Positions 49,083 to 58,303 are shown, counted from the stretch's first letter. The stretch: 58,697 bases of DNA from Spirochaetales bacterium (GCA_016936115.1 JAFGPQ010000179.1:1-58697); one strand, 5' to 3'. Numbers and translations are program-made. Notes: a model not told the origin generated them from the sequence alone.

Positions 49083-50222
49083 TCAGGCACCCGCTTTCAG
49101 GCGGTCGATTTCACTAATAATCTTTGTATTTCTGACGCCGTGCTTAAGATAATTGGATAGTATCTTAATCGCCTTATCCTTTTCCCCGATCTGACCGTAG
49201 CAATTGGCGCACTCCATGGAGAAGCGGCTGTTCTTGGGATCGGAATGGATCAGCTTTGTCAGAGAGGCGATGGCCTCATCATAATAGCCCCTGTCCCTGT
49301 TGATCAGGGCAAGGCCCATGACGGCGTAATGATCATATTCGATATTCAGGGCGTAATTATAGTATTTCTCCGCCCTTTCCAGATCGCCCATATGCCTGTA
49401 GGCATCTCCGGCCCTGGTCAGGATAACCTTATTTCTTTTGTCATTGTCAAGAATCTTGTTCCAGTAGATAAGAGATTTGCTCTGCTGGTTCATCCCCCGG
49501 TAACAGTCGGCCAGGCCGAAAAGGGCGTAAAAGTTGTTCGGCTGTATATCAAGGGCCTGCTGAAAGTAGGGAACACCCTTCTCAAAGGTCTTCATCTTTC
49601 TATGGCAGTTGCCAATGGATGTGAGGACCCGGATATCAACCCTTTTTGTGGAAAGACTGAGCATCCTGGTCCAGTAGTTGAGAGCCCCTTCGTACTCCTT
49701 GAAGTCGTAGTGAAGATGTCCCAGACCTATGAGAGCGTAGGAGTTGTTCTCTTCCATTTCCAGAACTTTAAGATAAAGTTCCTTGCTCCTGTTAAAATCG
49801 CGGACTTTGCGGTAGGCGTCGGCGATTCTCGTCAGTACGGTGATATTCCTGTCATCGTGGTGGAGGTACTCCTCCCAGATGTCTATGGCACGATTAAACT
49901 GTTTGAGCGCTTTATAACAATCGGCAAGACCGAAAAGAGCGTAATTGTTGCCCCTGTGATAATTCAGGCACCTCTGGTAGTGATTGATCGCCTCATGGTA
50001 GCGTCTCTCTTTCCGATAGACATCTCCCAATCCGACAAGGGCGTAGTTATTGCTCGGTTCAAAATCCAGGATTTCGTTAAAACACTGGGCCGCTCTTTCC
50101 GTAAGATTTTCCTTGAGGAGCTGATACCCTTTCTGGGAAAGTTCCGTGATCCGGTTATGATTTTCCTGGTTGTCCAGATCCTCGGTGAGGACCTCGCTTT
50201 CTTTTTCAAGTTCATCTTTCAT
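49083..50222 (-). CDS. TPR protein, nine or more repeats
   Basis: This 379-residue protein has no signal peptide and a charged N-terminus (KDELEKESE). The rest is a nearly unbroken row of about nine 34-residue TPR units, recognised by repeated NNYALxGLxxCY motifs (NNYALVGLGDVYRKERRYHEA, in part; NNYALFGLADCYK; NSYALIGLGHLHY; NFYALFGLADCYR). It should be a cytosolic protein-protein scaffold. ATG at 50222 has GGGAG with an 8-nt spacer; the upstream ATG at 50228 and GTG at 50231 are too close to it. It follows the small protein gene by 28 nt on the same strand. Confidence 0.85.
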   Translation of the reverse strand: MKDELEKESEVLTEDLDNQENHNRITELSQKGYQLLKENLTERAAQCFNEILDFEPSNNYALVGLGDVYRKERRYHEAINHYQRCLNYHRGNNYALFGLADCYKALKQFNRAIDIWEEYLHHDDRNITVLTRIADAYRKVRDFNRSKELYLKVLEMEENNSYALIGLGHLHYDFKEYEGALNYWTRMLSLSTKRVDIRVLTSIGNCHRKMKTFEKGVPYFQQALDIQPNNFYALFGLADCYRGMNQQSKSLIYWNKILDNDKRNKVILTRAGDAYRHMGDLERAEKYYNYALNIEYDHYAVMGLALINRDRGYYDEAIASLTKLIHSDPKNSRFSMECANCYGQIGEKDKAIKILSNYLKHGVRNTKIISEIDRLKAGA

Positions 50223-50250
50223 AAACATCACTCCCGTATATCATTACATT

Positions 50251-50568
50251 CTATTCAAGCCACTTTTTTATTACCTGGGCCATTCGCATGATCATTTCAT
50301 CGGATTTGACGCGGTTATTCGCCTCGCGGTACATTTTCAGTGCCTCGAGGGGTTTCCCGCGCTCGTAATAGAAGTCTCCCAATCTGGTAATACCGTCACG
50401 GTATCCCAGGGTCAGGAAGATTTTACGGGCCATCTCCACATTACCGTCATTGAAGAATTCATTACCCCGGCGGATGAGCTGAATCCTCTGTTGGGAGTTC
50501 AGGTCTTCCCTTTTTTCCACCGTGGTTTTTAGAAATCCCTCTTTGGGAATTTTTGATAAAATATCCAT
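50251..50568 (-). CDS. Small helical repeat protein next to the TPR gene
   Basis: This 105-residue cytosolic protein contains two or three helix pairs that read like TPR or similar repeats (ELIRRGNEFF-type 'LIRRGNEFFNDGNVEMARKI' and 'LGDFYYERGKPLEALKMY'). It starts at ATG 50568, where the sequence changes from unlike-coding to a regular protein. The frame stays open up to 50661, but that part overlaps hisB and has no good start. An AAAGG ribosome-binding-like sequence is only 1 nt from the ATG, which is tight. It precedes the larger TPR gene by 28 nt, so the two probably share a transcript. Function is unknown. Confidence 0.65.
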   Translation of the reverse strand: MDILSKIPKEGFLKTTVEKREDLNSQQRIQLIRRGNEFFNDGNVEMARKIFLTLGYRDGITRLGDFYYERGKPLEALKMYREANNRVKSDEMIMRMAQVIKKWLE

Positions 50569-50608
50569 GCCTTTGAATGTCCGATTCCGACTGATCAGAA
50601 TCTTATAT

Positions 50609-51199
50609 TTATAATAACCCTTTTGTTGACAAATTTCCACTTTCCGGTGAAATTCGTGCAAAAGAGAGACTCAGGGTACGGCCGAAAGCTTTGAAAAGAG
50701 CTTCCGATATATGATGGGAATTTTCCCCATAGGGGCAATCAAGATGCAGATTGATCCGGCTGTTGGAGGTAAAGGCCTGGAAAAACTCTCTCAGGAGAAA
50801 CATATCGAAATCACCGGACCTCTCCTGGGGGTAGGATACCCGGTAAACCAGATAGGGCCTGTTGCAGGCGTCTATGGTCACATCGGCCAGGGCATCATCC
50901 ATGGGAATGCGGAAATGGCCGTAGCGGGCAAGGGGACTGAACTTATCAAAATATCGGGAGAAGGCTGTTCCCAGTACGAGACCGGTATCTTCCACCAGGT
51001 GATGGGGATCCACATCCGTATCCCCCGATGCTTTGATTGTCAGAGAGAAACCGCCGTGAAAAGCCATGGCATAGAGCATATGGTCAAAAAAGGGGAGAGT
51101 CGTATCAATGGCAATATCCCCTCTCCTGCTCAGATCAAGGTCTACCTGAATAGATGTCTCTTTTGTTTCCCTTTTTACAGAAATGATGTCATCACTCAT
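50609..51199 (-). CDS. hisB: Imidazoleglycerol-phosphate dehydratase
   Basis: This 196-residue monofunctional HisB converts imidazole-glycerol phosphate to imidazole-acetol phosphate, the sixth histidine step, using two Mn ions. The family motifs are clear: DTTLPFFDHMLYA, DVDPHHLVEDTG, and GENSHHISEALFKAFGRTL. The phosphatase domain found in enterobacterial HisB is absent, as is normal outside that group. ATG overlaps the hisG stop (ATGA). It is the third gene of the hisZ-hisG-hisB unit; the rest of the pathway is not in the window. Confidence 0.96.
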   Translation of the reverse strand: MSDDIISVKRETKETSIQVDLDLSRRGDIAIDTTLPFFDHMLYAMAFHGGFSLTIKASGDTDVDPHHLVEDTGLVLGTAFSRYFDKFSPLARYGHFRIPMDDALADVTIDACNRPYLVYRVSYPQERSGDFDMFLLREFFQAFTSNSRINLHLDCPYGENSHHISEALFKAFGRTLSLSFARISPESGNLSTKGLL

Positions 51200-51831
51200 G
51201 ATTTATTCTCTCCTATTCTCTCAAGAAGGTTCTGAATCCTGTCATAATTGAGTTTGAAATAGGCCCGATTGGATATCATCCGCACCTTGATCGTCATCAG
51301 ATCCTGAATCACCTCAAGGCCGTTTGCCTTAAGTGTGCTGCCTGTCTCGACAAGATCTACAATATAAGGGGCCAGTCCCAGAGAGGGGGCCAGTTCCACA
51401 CTGCCGTTCAATCTGATGATATTCACGGGAATACCCTTACTGTGAAAGTAGTCCCGGGTCATCGCCGTATAGGATGTGGCAATGGTCAGTTCCTTCTGGT
51501 CGCTCTTTTCATCCCGGTTTTCTAAAGCAGCCATGGACAGGCGGGTGCCGCCGAAATTAAAGGTTCGTATTTTATAAAAATCCAGACCCGATTCGTAAAC
51601 CACATCATCGCCGCAGATACCCAGACCGGCAATCCCCGAATTGACATAGGCAGGCAGGTCGCTGTTTTTCACAAGATAGATCTTCAGAAGTCCCTCATCA
51701 TCAAAGGAGACGAGTTTTCTCTTTTCAAACTGAAAATTCAGCCCTTTCTGTGAGAAAAAATCCTGTACCTGTTCAAATAATCGTCCCTTGGGAAGGGCAA
51801 TTGTTAAAGGCTCTTTTGTCATGATATTCAT
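51196..51831 (-). CDS. hisG: ATP phosphoribosyltransferase, short catalytic subunit
   Basis: This 211-residue HisG is the short form, which needs HisZ as regulatory partner. It catalyses the first histidine step, joining PRPP and ATP. Recognisable segments are LTIALPKGRLFE, GIAGLGICGDD, and the PRPP loop region APYIVDLVETGSTLKANGL. It abuts the hisZ stop with no gap (TAG then ATG) and overlaps hisB by 4 bp. A second ATG lies three codons downstream; the first fits the junction. Confidence 0.96.
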   Translation of the reverse strand: MNIMTKEPLTIALPKGRLFEQVQDFFSQKGLNFQFEKRKLVSFDDEGLLKIYLVKNSDLPAYVNSGIAGLGICGDDVVYESGLDFYKIRTFNFGGTRLSMAALENRDEKSDQKELTIATSYTAMTRDYFHSKGIPVNIIRLNGSVELAPSLGLAPYIVDLVETGSTLKANGLEVIQDLMTIKVRMISNRAYFKLNYDRIQNLLERIGENKS

Positions 51832-52896
51832 CTATCCTATACTTACCGGCTCTCCCCGGCCCCTGCGCTCTGTTGCTTCCCTGTATTGTTCCGCAAAATC
51901 CTTATCCCTACCATCCGTGCGGCCCGGTTTCGCCGCGGAAGGATGGTCGAGCAGCTTCTCAATTTTCCTCAGGAGAAGGGAAAAGCCGACGGAGGTCACA
52001 TCCCTGCCGAAGCGTCCGAACAGATCATCATATCTGCCGCCGGAGGCGATGGCGCGGTCCGCTCCTTCCATATAGGCCTGAAAGACAAACCCCGTGTAGT
52101 AGGGCTGTCCGCCGATCTCCGAAATGTCTATGCGGAAATTATCTTCCCTGCCCGTTTTCACAAGCTGTTCTGCCAGCTGTTTGAAGAGTACCAGTTCATC
52201 CTTCAGGCCTTCTTTCAGTTCAGGAGTAAGGGATTCCGTCGTTTTTTCGAACTCCCCGATCGTTCCGATGAAAAACAGCAGGTCCGCCGCTTTTGCGGGA
52301 AGGTATTCGCAAAGACCGTCGTAATCGCGCATATCCAGGAGTCGGGCCAATTCCATCTCCTTATCAACTTTGCCGTAAAGGGAGAGAAGTCTGCGGAACA
52401 GGGAGCGGGAGCCGATATGGATGCGGAACGCGGGAAGCTTCAGAGCCGAGAGCTGATCGTGCAGAAGCATGATGATCTCCAGGTCTCCGGAGATCCCCTT
52501 GCGGCCGATTAGTTCGCAGCCGGTTTGGAAAAATTCGTTATGGGAGATATCCTCATGGTTCTGATAGCGCAGGATGCTGTCCGAATAGAACACGCGTACG
52601 GGCAGATGTTCTTCTTCCAGAATCAGGGCCATCTGCCTGGCGAGAAAGAGGGTGATATCCGACCTCAGGATGAGAAGGTCACCCTCCCGGCTGATCATTC
52701 TGTAGCTTTCATCCTGCCTTTTCTTGTCGAGAAGTTCGCTGTAGCTGTCAAAGAAATCCACCATGGGGGTCTGGACGGGCATGTAGCCCCACAATCGGTA
52801 AAGGTTTTCCAGCTGTCCCAATATATCCTTATGTCTTACCGCTTCTTCAAGGAAAAAGCTCTCCGTTCCCTGGGGAACCCGTAACTGCTGACTCAA
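51832..52896 (-). CDS. hisZ: ATP phosphoribosyltransferase regulatory subunit
   Basis: This 354-residue HisRS-like protein without aminoacylation function allows histidine feedback control of short HisG. Class II synthetase traits are present: VQTPMVDFFDSYSEL, LILRSDITLFLARQMA, and SGGRYDDLFGRFGRD. Its pairing with short-form hisG supports HisZ over HisS. The start is TTG at 52896, with AAGGAG 6 nt upstream; the frame runs further up but crosses the promoter. It is the first gene of the his unit. Confidence 0.93.
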   Translation of the reverse strand: MSQQLRVPQGTESFFLEEAVRHKDILGQLENLYRLWGYMPVQTPMVDFFDSYSELLDKKRQDESYRMISREGDLLILRSDITLFLARQMALILEEEHLPVRVFYSDSILRYQNHEDISHNEFFQTGCELIGRKGISGDLEIIMLLHDQLSALKLPAFRIHIGSRSLFRRLLSLYGKVDKEMELARLLDMRDYDGLCEYLPAKAADLLFFIGTIGEFEKTTESLTPELKEGLKDELVLFKQLAEQLVKTGREDNFRIDISEIGGQPYYTGFVFQAYMEGADRAIASGGRYDDLFGRFGRDVTSVGFSLLLRKIEKLLDHPSAAKPGRTDGRDKDFAEQYREATERRGRGEPVSIG

Positions 52897-52920
52897 AATT
52901 ATCTCCTTAGTTAGGCTTAC

Positions 52921-52949
52921 TTTATAGTGTAATCGAAGTAAAAAATCAA
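52921..52949 (-). promoter_or_regulatory. hisZGB promoter
   Basis: On the minus strand TTGATT (52944-52949), a 17-nt spacer and TATAAA (52921-52926) lie 24 nt before the hisZ TTG. The -35 box overlaps the stop of the amidase gene. Confidence 0.7.
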
Positions 52950-54406
52950 TATGTACTAACGAAATGGAGCAGGGAATCAACGATTTTAGCGGCATCCTGA
53001 TCCCTCAGATCCTCGTTACGCAGAGCCCAGGAGTTATTGTCGTAATTTATGTTTCTGATTTCAATCAGAGCCGCTCCGTCGCCGGCGGGATTTCCGTTGA
53101 GAACGTGCAGGTTCTGTTCTTTGATCTCCAGACCGGCGGGAAAGGAGTCCTCAAAGGCCTCTGCCAGTTTGCGTGATCTTTCCAGTTCCCGATCATCCTT
53201 ACCCCAAATGAGAATCCCGCTCTGGGGGAATCCCCCCGGTGTGTTATCGCAGTGTATGCTTATAAAGAGGGAGTGCCGGTTGCTTTCCCGGTCTATGATC
53301 TTTCGAGCCGTATCGAGACGCCGTTCCAATCCACGGCTCCCTCCCGCAGGCCATTCAGACCAGGCACCGGTCCGGTTTTCGCTCTCATCGTTGAATACCT
53401 CGTTCTTCTCGTTCACAAAGGTTACCGAGGCGTCCGGAGTATGGCGGATATGATGATTCGGGCTGATGACGGTCAGATCCGCATCGGCCCCGTGCTGACG
53501 AAGCAGGGCGTAAACCCTCAGGGAAATATCGTAGGCGTATTCATCTTCAACCACAAAGGCGGAGTTCCCGTTACCGTCCACCGTCTCCACCACGGCTCCC
53601 GGATCAAGTCCGCCATGTCCCGGATCAATCACGATGGTCCAGCCCTTAAGATCCCGGGACAGAATGCCGGCTCTGTCGATTTCACGGTTCAGTTTTCCCA
53701 GAACCTCCCGAGCCAGCCGGTAACTCTCCGTGGTGGAGTATTCCGGGAGTTCTCCGTAATCCAGAGAAGGCTGGGTACGCCGCTTCGGCTCCCCGTTGAA
53801 CCAGGGCCCTTCTTCCGGTTCCTCCCGGCTGTTGAGCATGGCTTTCAGAACGCTTATGCCCCGGCTGATCTGTTTGAAGAGCGGCAGTTTGAGAACCAGA
53901 CCGGGCTGGATGTTTTCCGAACTCAATCCGTTCAATCTGACTAGGGCTTCTACAGAAGTCTGATTCTTGTCGGCTATCTTCCAGAGGGAATCCCCTTTTA
54001 TGACCGTGTAGTTCTTCTCTTCCGACCCGCCCGCGGGGAGAATCAGTTTCTGTCCGATTAGTATTTTCTCATCATCCATCCCATTGGCGGCCTTAATTTC
54101 ATCAACGGATATGCCTGTTCTCTGAGCAATCAGGGAGAGGGAATCCCCCGGTTTAACAAGCCAGAAATCATCTCCCGCTCCTAAAGGAATTGTCAGAGTA
54201 TCACCTTCTTTGATAAAACTGCCTTCCAGTCTGTTGGCCGCCATGAGATCATCCACGCTGATTTGGTAACGGGACGCAATGGAATAGAGGGTTTCATCCT
54301 TTTCGACTATATAGGGCTGCTCATCGGAAAAGAGTAAAGATGAGCCGATCAGGAGGAGAAAACATAGGATAGATGCTTTGTAGTTCACACTACTCTTATC
54401 GATCAT
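52946..54406 (-). CDS. N-acetylmuramoyl-L-alanine amidase with three LysM domains
   Basis: This 486-residue exported enzyme has a signal peptide (about 1-27), three LysM peptidoglycan-binding domains (about 31-75, 83-126 and 133-177; for example YIVEKDETLYSIASRYQIS), a linker, and an Amidase_3 domain (about 255-485). Zinc and catalytic residues are present: VIDPGHGGLDPG (His), VEDEYAYD (Glu), SIHCDN (His) and ALIEIRNINYDNN (catalytic Glu). It cleaves the bond between MurNAc and the stem peptide, mainly in cell separation. It lies upstream of the his unit on the same strand, but hisZ has its own promoter. Confidence 0.93.
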   Translation of the reverse strand: MIDKSSVNYKASILCFLLLIGSSLLFSDEQPYIVEKDETLYSIASRYQISVDDLMAANRLEGSFIKEGDTLTIPLGAGDDFWLVKPGDSLSLIAQRTGISVDEIKAANGMDDEKILIGQKLILPAGGSEEKNYTVIKGDSLWKIADKNQTSVEALVRLNGLSSENIQPGLVLKLPLFKQISRGISVLKAMLNSREEPEEGPWFNGEPKRRTQPSLDYGELPEYSTTESYRLAREVLGKLNREIDRAGILSRDLKGWTIVIDPGHGGLDPGAVVETVDGNGNSAFVVEDEYAYDISLRVYALLRQHGADADLTVISPNHHIRHTPDASVTFVNEKNEVFNDESENRTGAWSEWPAGGSRGLERRLDTARKIIDRESNRHSLFISIHCDNTPGGFPQSGILIWGKDDRELERSRKLAEAFEDSFPAGLEIKEQNLHVLNGNPAGDGAALIEIRNINYDNNSWALRNEDLRDQDAAKIVDSLLHFVSTY

Positions 54407-54484
54407 TTTTCAGGCTCTTTTAAGGGAAAGTTGACAAAGGGGATTCCATTTATTAAGTTTGAATCTCAGTCAAGGAGGCTATTC

Positions 54485-55006
54485 ATGGATTTTCAGAACC
54501 TGATACTGTCCCGCAGAAGCATACGTAAATATACGGACGCCCCCATTGGGCGGGATAAACTTAAAATCATGCTGGAGGCAGCTATGGCGGCGCCTTCCGC
54601 TGTGGCCAAGGATCCCTGGGCCTTCTATGCGGTTCGGAAAAGATCCGTGCTCAACAGTATGACCGAAGTGCTTCCCCACGGAAAAATGCTATCCCGGGCT
54701 GCCGCCGCAGTGCTTATCTGCGGATTTCCCGCAAAAGCCCACCTGGGCGAGACGGGTGAGCCCGGGTATATGCTGCAGGATTGTTCCGCCGCCGTGGAAA
54801 ATCTGATCCTCTCCGCCCAGGGGATGGGAATCGGTTCTGTCTGGCTGGGTGTTTATCCCAACCGGGATCGGATGGAGGGGTTGCGGGATCTTTTCGAAAT
54901 TCCCGAGAATCAGACTCCTTTGGCTGTAGTCTCCCTGGGATATCCCGGGGAATCACTCACGCCCCGGACACGTTACCGGGAAGACCGGGTTGTCTGGGTG
55001 GATTGA
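54485..55006 (+). CDS. Nitroreductase-family FMN oxidoreductase
   Basis: This 173-residue protein matches the small nitroreductase group: FMN-binding RRSIRKYTDAPI at 10-21, AAMAAPSAVAKDPWAFYAV, and GMGIGSVWLGVYPNRDRM near the C-terminus. Such enzymes reduce nitro or quinone compounds with NAD(P)H; the natural substrate is unknown. AAGGAGG precedes the ATG by 7 nt. TTGACA at 54431-54436 with TAAGTT 17 nt on may be the promoter. The next gene begins 1 nt after its stop. Confidence 0.9.
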   Translation: MDFQNLILSRRSIRKYTDAPIGRDKLKIMLEAAMAAPSAVAKDPWAFYAVRKRSVLNSMTEVLPHGKMLSRAAAAVLICGFPAKAHLGETGEPGYMLQDCSAAVENLILSAQGMGIGSVWLGVYPNRDRMEGLRDLFEIPENQTPLAVVSLGYPGESLTPRTRYREDRVVWVD

Positions 55007-55007
55007 A

Positions 55008-56222
55008 TTGAATGATGTAAAAAAAAGAGCTGTTATTATTGGAGCCGGGCCGGCGGGTTTGTTCGCTGCGTGGCTTCTCCTGGAAAAAGGATTAGCGGTC
55101 GATCTCTACGATAGCAATACACGTCCCGGTAGAAAATTTCTGCTGGCGGGTCAATCGGGTCTGAATATCACCAATGAAGAGCCTCCTGCCCTTATGGCAG
55201 AGAGATACGGAAGGGGACGGGATCTTTTTCTTTCCCTGCTGCGGGATTTCTCTCCTGACAGTCTCAGGACCTGGTTGGGAAATCTGGGAGTATCCCTTAT
55301 CAAAGGTAACGGAGGAAAAATTTTCCCCGAAAGGGCTTCCGCCGGTGAAATCCTTGATCTCTGGCTGGCACGGCTTAATGGGAATAGGCATTTTCATTTT
55401 ATCGGGAATGCCCGCATTGTCCAATGGGATGGGGAGGGGCTGCATCTTAATAACGGTGATAGGGACTTGCTCATCAAGGAAAGGCCGGTTCTCTATGCCC
55501 TGGGGGGAGCTTCATGGCCGGGAACGGGATCGAACGGCAGCTGGAGCGGCATTTTTCGTGATCGCGGTATAGATGTGATTCCCTTCAAGCCCATGAACTG
55601 CGCCTTTTCGGTGGCCTGGTCATCCCGTTTCAGGGAATCGCGGACTGATAAACCGCTTAAGAATATCTCGATGTTTTACGGGGGAGAATCCCGCAGAGGA
55701 GAGCTGACCCTAACCGATACGGGACTGGAAGGGGGACCGGTTTACTGGTTCAGTCTGCCCCTGCGAGAGGAGATTGAAAGGAATGGCTTTGCCCCGATTC
55801 ATCTGGATCTCACTCCTGATAAAACAGTGGAGCAGTTGGAACGGGACCTGAAAAAGCGTTCTCCCAGGAAAAGTCTCTCCTCCTTTTTAAAAGGAACACT
55901 GCGGTTCTCCCCCCAGAAGGCGGCCCTGGTTCATGAAGCCTTTCGAAAGGCCGGAGAAATGCCTCCTTCTGAGCTGGCGCGGGGAATCAAAAAACTGCCC
56001 CTGACCCTCACCGGAACCGGTCCCCTTGAACGGGCTATCTCCGTATCAGGGGGGATCGCTCTGACGGAGCTGGATGATTTCCTTATGCTGAAGAAGACAC
56101 CGGGCTATTTTGCTGCCGGGGAGATGATCGACTGGGAATCCCCCACGGGGGGCTATCTGCTGCAGGGGTGCTTCTCCACAGCCTATCGGGCTGTGGAAGG
56201 GATGGAGGCCTTTCTGTCATGA
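55008..56222 (+). CDS. HI0933-family flavoprotein (TIGR03862/PP_4765-like branch)
   Basis: This 404-residue FAD protein has the dinucleotide fold AVIIGAGPAGLFAAWLLL, GRKFLLAGQSGLNITNEE (this branch; other HI0933 members have GRCNvTN), and the C-terminal FLMLKKTPGYFAAGEMIDW followed by PTGGYLLQG. The family includes bile-acid and other reductases, but this branch has no known substrate. The start is TTG; I take 55008, 1 nt after the nitroreductase stop, with GGGTGG upstream. TTG at 54990 is the alternative. The end overlaps the next gene by 4 bp (ATGA). Confidence 0.85.
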   Translation: MNDVKKRAVIIGAGPAGLFAAWLLLEKGLAVDLYDSNTRPGRKFLLAGQSGLNITNEEPPALMAERYGRGRDLFLSLLRDFSPDSLRTWLGNLGVSLIKGNGGKIFPERASAGEILDLWLARLNGNRHFHFIGNARIVQWDGEGLHLNNGDRDLLIKERPVLYALGGASWPGTGSNGSWSGIFRDRGIDVIPFKPMNCAFSVAWSSRFRESRTDKPLKNISMFYGGESRRGELTLTDTGLEGGPVYWFSLPLREEIERNGFAPIHLDLTPDKTVEQLERDLKKRSPRKSLSSFLKGTLRFSPQKAALVHEAFRKAGEMPPSELARGIKKLPLTLTGTGPLERAISVSGGIALTELDDFLMLKKTPGYFAAGEMIDWESPTGGYLLQGCFSTAYRAVEGMEAFLS

Positions 56223-57658
56223 GGAGAATTTCGATTATCTGTTTTTTCCTTCTCTCCCTTATCCTGTCCGCCGATGATGTGAGGGTGGAACCCCTGGAAT
56301 TCTGGCAGTCCGCCTCCCAATGGCCGGAGAGTCTTACCGTGGATCAGTTAATTACCGCCTCTCTGGCCGCATCGGGAGCACAGGGAGGAACCCTGGATCG
56401 TTATGTTCAGGATCTGACAGGGCAGGTTGATGATTTCACTTCTTCGGTACTTCCCTCCTGGAGTGATATGTCCGATGCACAGAAAGGGGAGGAGCTGCTT
56501 CTCTGGCTGCACGGTGAGGTTTTAATCGGCAATTACCACACAGATCAGACCCGCATGGATATTCTTTTGAACCGGGGAGATTATAACTGCGTCTCCTCGG
56601 CTGTTCTCTATCTCATCTTCTCCCGGGCGGCCCATCTGCAATCGGCGGGTGAGGAAACGACCGATCACGCCTTCTGCACCGTTACCACTCAGGAAGGGGA
56701 TAAGATTGATGTGGAAACGACCACCGCTGCGGGTTTCGATCCGGGAACCAAAAAAGAGTTCACCCAGGCTTTTACGGGAAGGACCGGTTTCACTTATGTG
56801 GCCCCGGGCAATTACCGACAGAGGAAGCCCGCGTCGGATAAGGATATGATCACCCTGATCCTGCAGAACCGTATCGCCCTGTATCAGCGGCGGAACGACT
56901 TTGTGAACGCCGTGGGGCCGGCAGTCGACCGCTGGTTCTTCTCGCCCACGGACATAAACCGCCGGGATATGAATGACGCCTTTCGAAACTATACTTCCCG
57001 GTTGAACGGGCAGGGACGGTTTCAGGAAGCCATGGACTTTCTCGTTCCCCTGTCCCGGGAACTGGATCTTTTGGATGAAAACCGAGATCTGGTAGGTATA
57101 CTTGTTGAAAATCAGCTTATAACCTTTCTGAATAGAGATGATCCGGACGGTGCGGAATCCTTTTTGAATGAGTGGGAAACCTCCCTGGATGAGGGTAAGC
57201 TTCATACTCTAATGACACAGATTGTCCTAAAAAAGGCGGAAATGGCCCTGACGGAGCTTTCCTATCCCGATGCACTGGCTCTCATACGCGGTTACCGGGA
57301 CGAAGGTTCCCTGCCGCGGTCCCGGGCCGATGAGATGATCTCCTGGCTGCACCAGGAGAGGGGAATGACCCTTTTCAAGGAGACCGGCGCCGATGATGAA
57401 GCCTCCTACTGGAATGTGATAGCCTTTTTTGATGCCCTTCCGGCCGGTGAAAAGGAGCTTCCCGGCATCAGGGATCATCGGGAGAAGTACCGGCAGAACT
57501 GGGCTGTTATGATTCACAACCGTTTCGCCTCCCTGGTCAATAGAAAGGAGTATGACCGGGCCGGAGAAGTTCTGGATCAGGCCCTGTTAAGGGACGGCAG
57601 CAACACAACACTTCTTAAGGATCAAACCTTTCTGGATCGTATAAGGAATTCCCGATGA
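56219..57658 (+). CDS. Exported transglutaminase-like protein with helical repeats
   Basis: This 479-residue protein has a signal peptide (about 1-18, LLSLILSA). About residues 90-200 form a transglutaminase-like (SirB1/core2 type) domain: Cys in RGDYNCVSSAVLYLI, His in TDHAFCTVTT and Asp in KIDVETT, giving a complete Cys-His-Asp set. The remaining ~270 residues are helical, TPR-like repeats. It could act as a periplasmic peptidase or amidase. It overlaps the flavoprotein gene (ATGA) and ends the three-gene unit. It is a second transglutaminase-like protein besides the fragment at the window start. The function is not known. Confidence 0.78.
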   Translation: MRRISIICFFLLSLILSADDVRVEPLEFWQSASQWPESLTVDQLITASLAASGAQGGTLDRYVQDLTGQVDDFTSSVLPSWSDMSDAQKGEELLLWLHGEVLIGNYHTDQTRMDILLNRGDYNCVSSAVLYLIFSRAAHLQSAGEETTDHAFCTVTTQEGDKIDVETTTAAGFDPGTKKEFTQAFTGRTGFTYVAPGNYRQRKPASDKDMITLILQNRIALYQRRNDFVNAVGPAVDRWFFSPTDINRRDMNDAFRNYTSRLNGQGRFQEAMDFLVPLSRELDLLDENRDLVGILVENQLITFLNRDDPDGAESFLNEWETSLDEGKLHTLMTQIVLKKAEMALTELSYPDALALIRGYRDEGSLPRSRADEMISWLHQERGMTLFKETGADDEASYWNVIAFFDALPAGEKELPGIRDHREKYRQNWAVMIHNRFASLVNRKEYDRAGEVLDQALLRDGSNTTLLKDQTFLDRIRNSR

Positions 57659-57700
57659 TGTGCCTTTTTCCGGGAATCTACTGTGTTTTTTTATCCGCCG

Positions 57701-57709
57701 TGCTATAGT
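57701..57709 (+). promoter_or_regulatory. Extended -10 promoter of rfbC
   Basis: TGC then TATAGT (57704-57709) forms an extended -10 element about 36 nt before the rfbC GTG. No good -35 is seen at 17 nt, as is usual with extended -10 promoters. Confidence 0.5.
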
Positions 57710-57745
57710 ACTTCATAGAAAAAACAAATAGCAGGAGCTCAAAAA

Positions 57746-58303
57746 GTGCCTTTCCAGTTTACTAAGGTGGAAAATATCATCGGTCTCGTCATCATTGACC
57801 CCGCCGTATTTCCCGATCCCCGGGGATATTTTCTGGAATCCTTCCGGCAGGATCAATTCGCCGAAAACGGTATTGGGGAAATTTTCGTTCAGGACAATCA
57901 CTCCCTATCCTGCAAAGGAACACTGCGGGGGCTTCATTTTCAGAAGGATCCCGCAGCCCAGGGAAAACTGGTTACGGTCATATCCGGAGCTGTCTGGGAT
58001 GTTGCAGTGGACCTAAGAAAGGGCTCTCCAAGCTTCGGGAAGTGGTTCGGCGTGGAGCTGACCGGAGATAATCATCGTCTCTTCTACATTCCCCCAGGTT
58101 TCGCCCACGGATTTCTGACCCTGGAGGACAATACCCACTTCGTATATAAGTGCACCCAATATTACTCCCCGGAAAACGACGGCGGTCTGCGCTGGGACGA
58201 TCCGGAACTGGCTGTGCAGTGGCCCATAAAGGATCCTCTGGTTTCAGCAAAAGATGAAAGCCTCCCCCATATGGCGGATTGGCTTAAAGGAGTGAAGGAG
58301 TGA
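57746..58303 (+). CDS. rfbC: dTDP-4-dehydrorhamnose 3,5-epimerase
   Basis: This 185-residue cupin epimerase of the dTDP-L-rhamnose pathway has FPDPRGYFLESFRQDQF, TLRGLHFQ with the catalytic His, VWDVAVDLRKGSPSFG with the Asp, and FYIPPGFAHGFLTLED. It epimerises carbons 3 and 5 of dTDP-4-keto-6-deoxyglucose. The start is GTG at 57746 with AGGAG 8 nt upstream. It overlaps rfbD by 4 bp, as the next step in the pathway. Confidence 0.96.
   Translation: MPFQFTKVENIIGLVIIDPAVFPDPRGYFLESFRQDQFAENGIGEIFVQDNHSLSCKGTLRGLHFQKDPAAQGKLVTVISGAVWDVAVDLRKGSPSFGKWFGVELTGDNHRLFYIPPGFAHGFLTLEDNTHFVYKCTQYYSPENDGGLRWDDPELAVQWPIKDPLVSAKDESLPHMADWLKGVKE

Noticed and set aside
50569-50661. N-terminal extension of the small helical protein
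   Set aside because: It overlaps the hisB end and the extra residues do not look like protein; the ATG at 50568 is a better start.
57648-57692. A terminator after the transglutaminase-like gene
   Set aside because: ATTCCCG/CGGGAAT arms are present, but the loop is 16 nt and the T run is offset by about 8 nt, so the signal is too weak to list.
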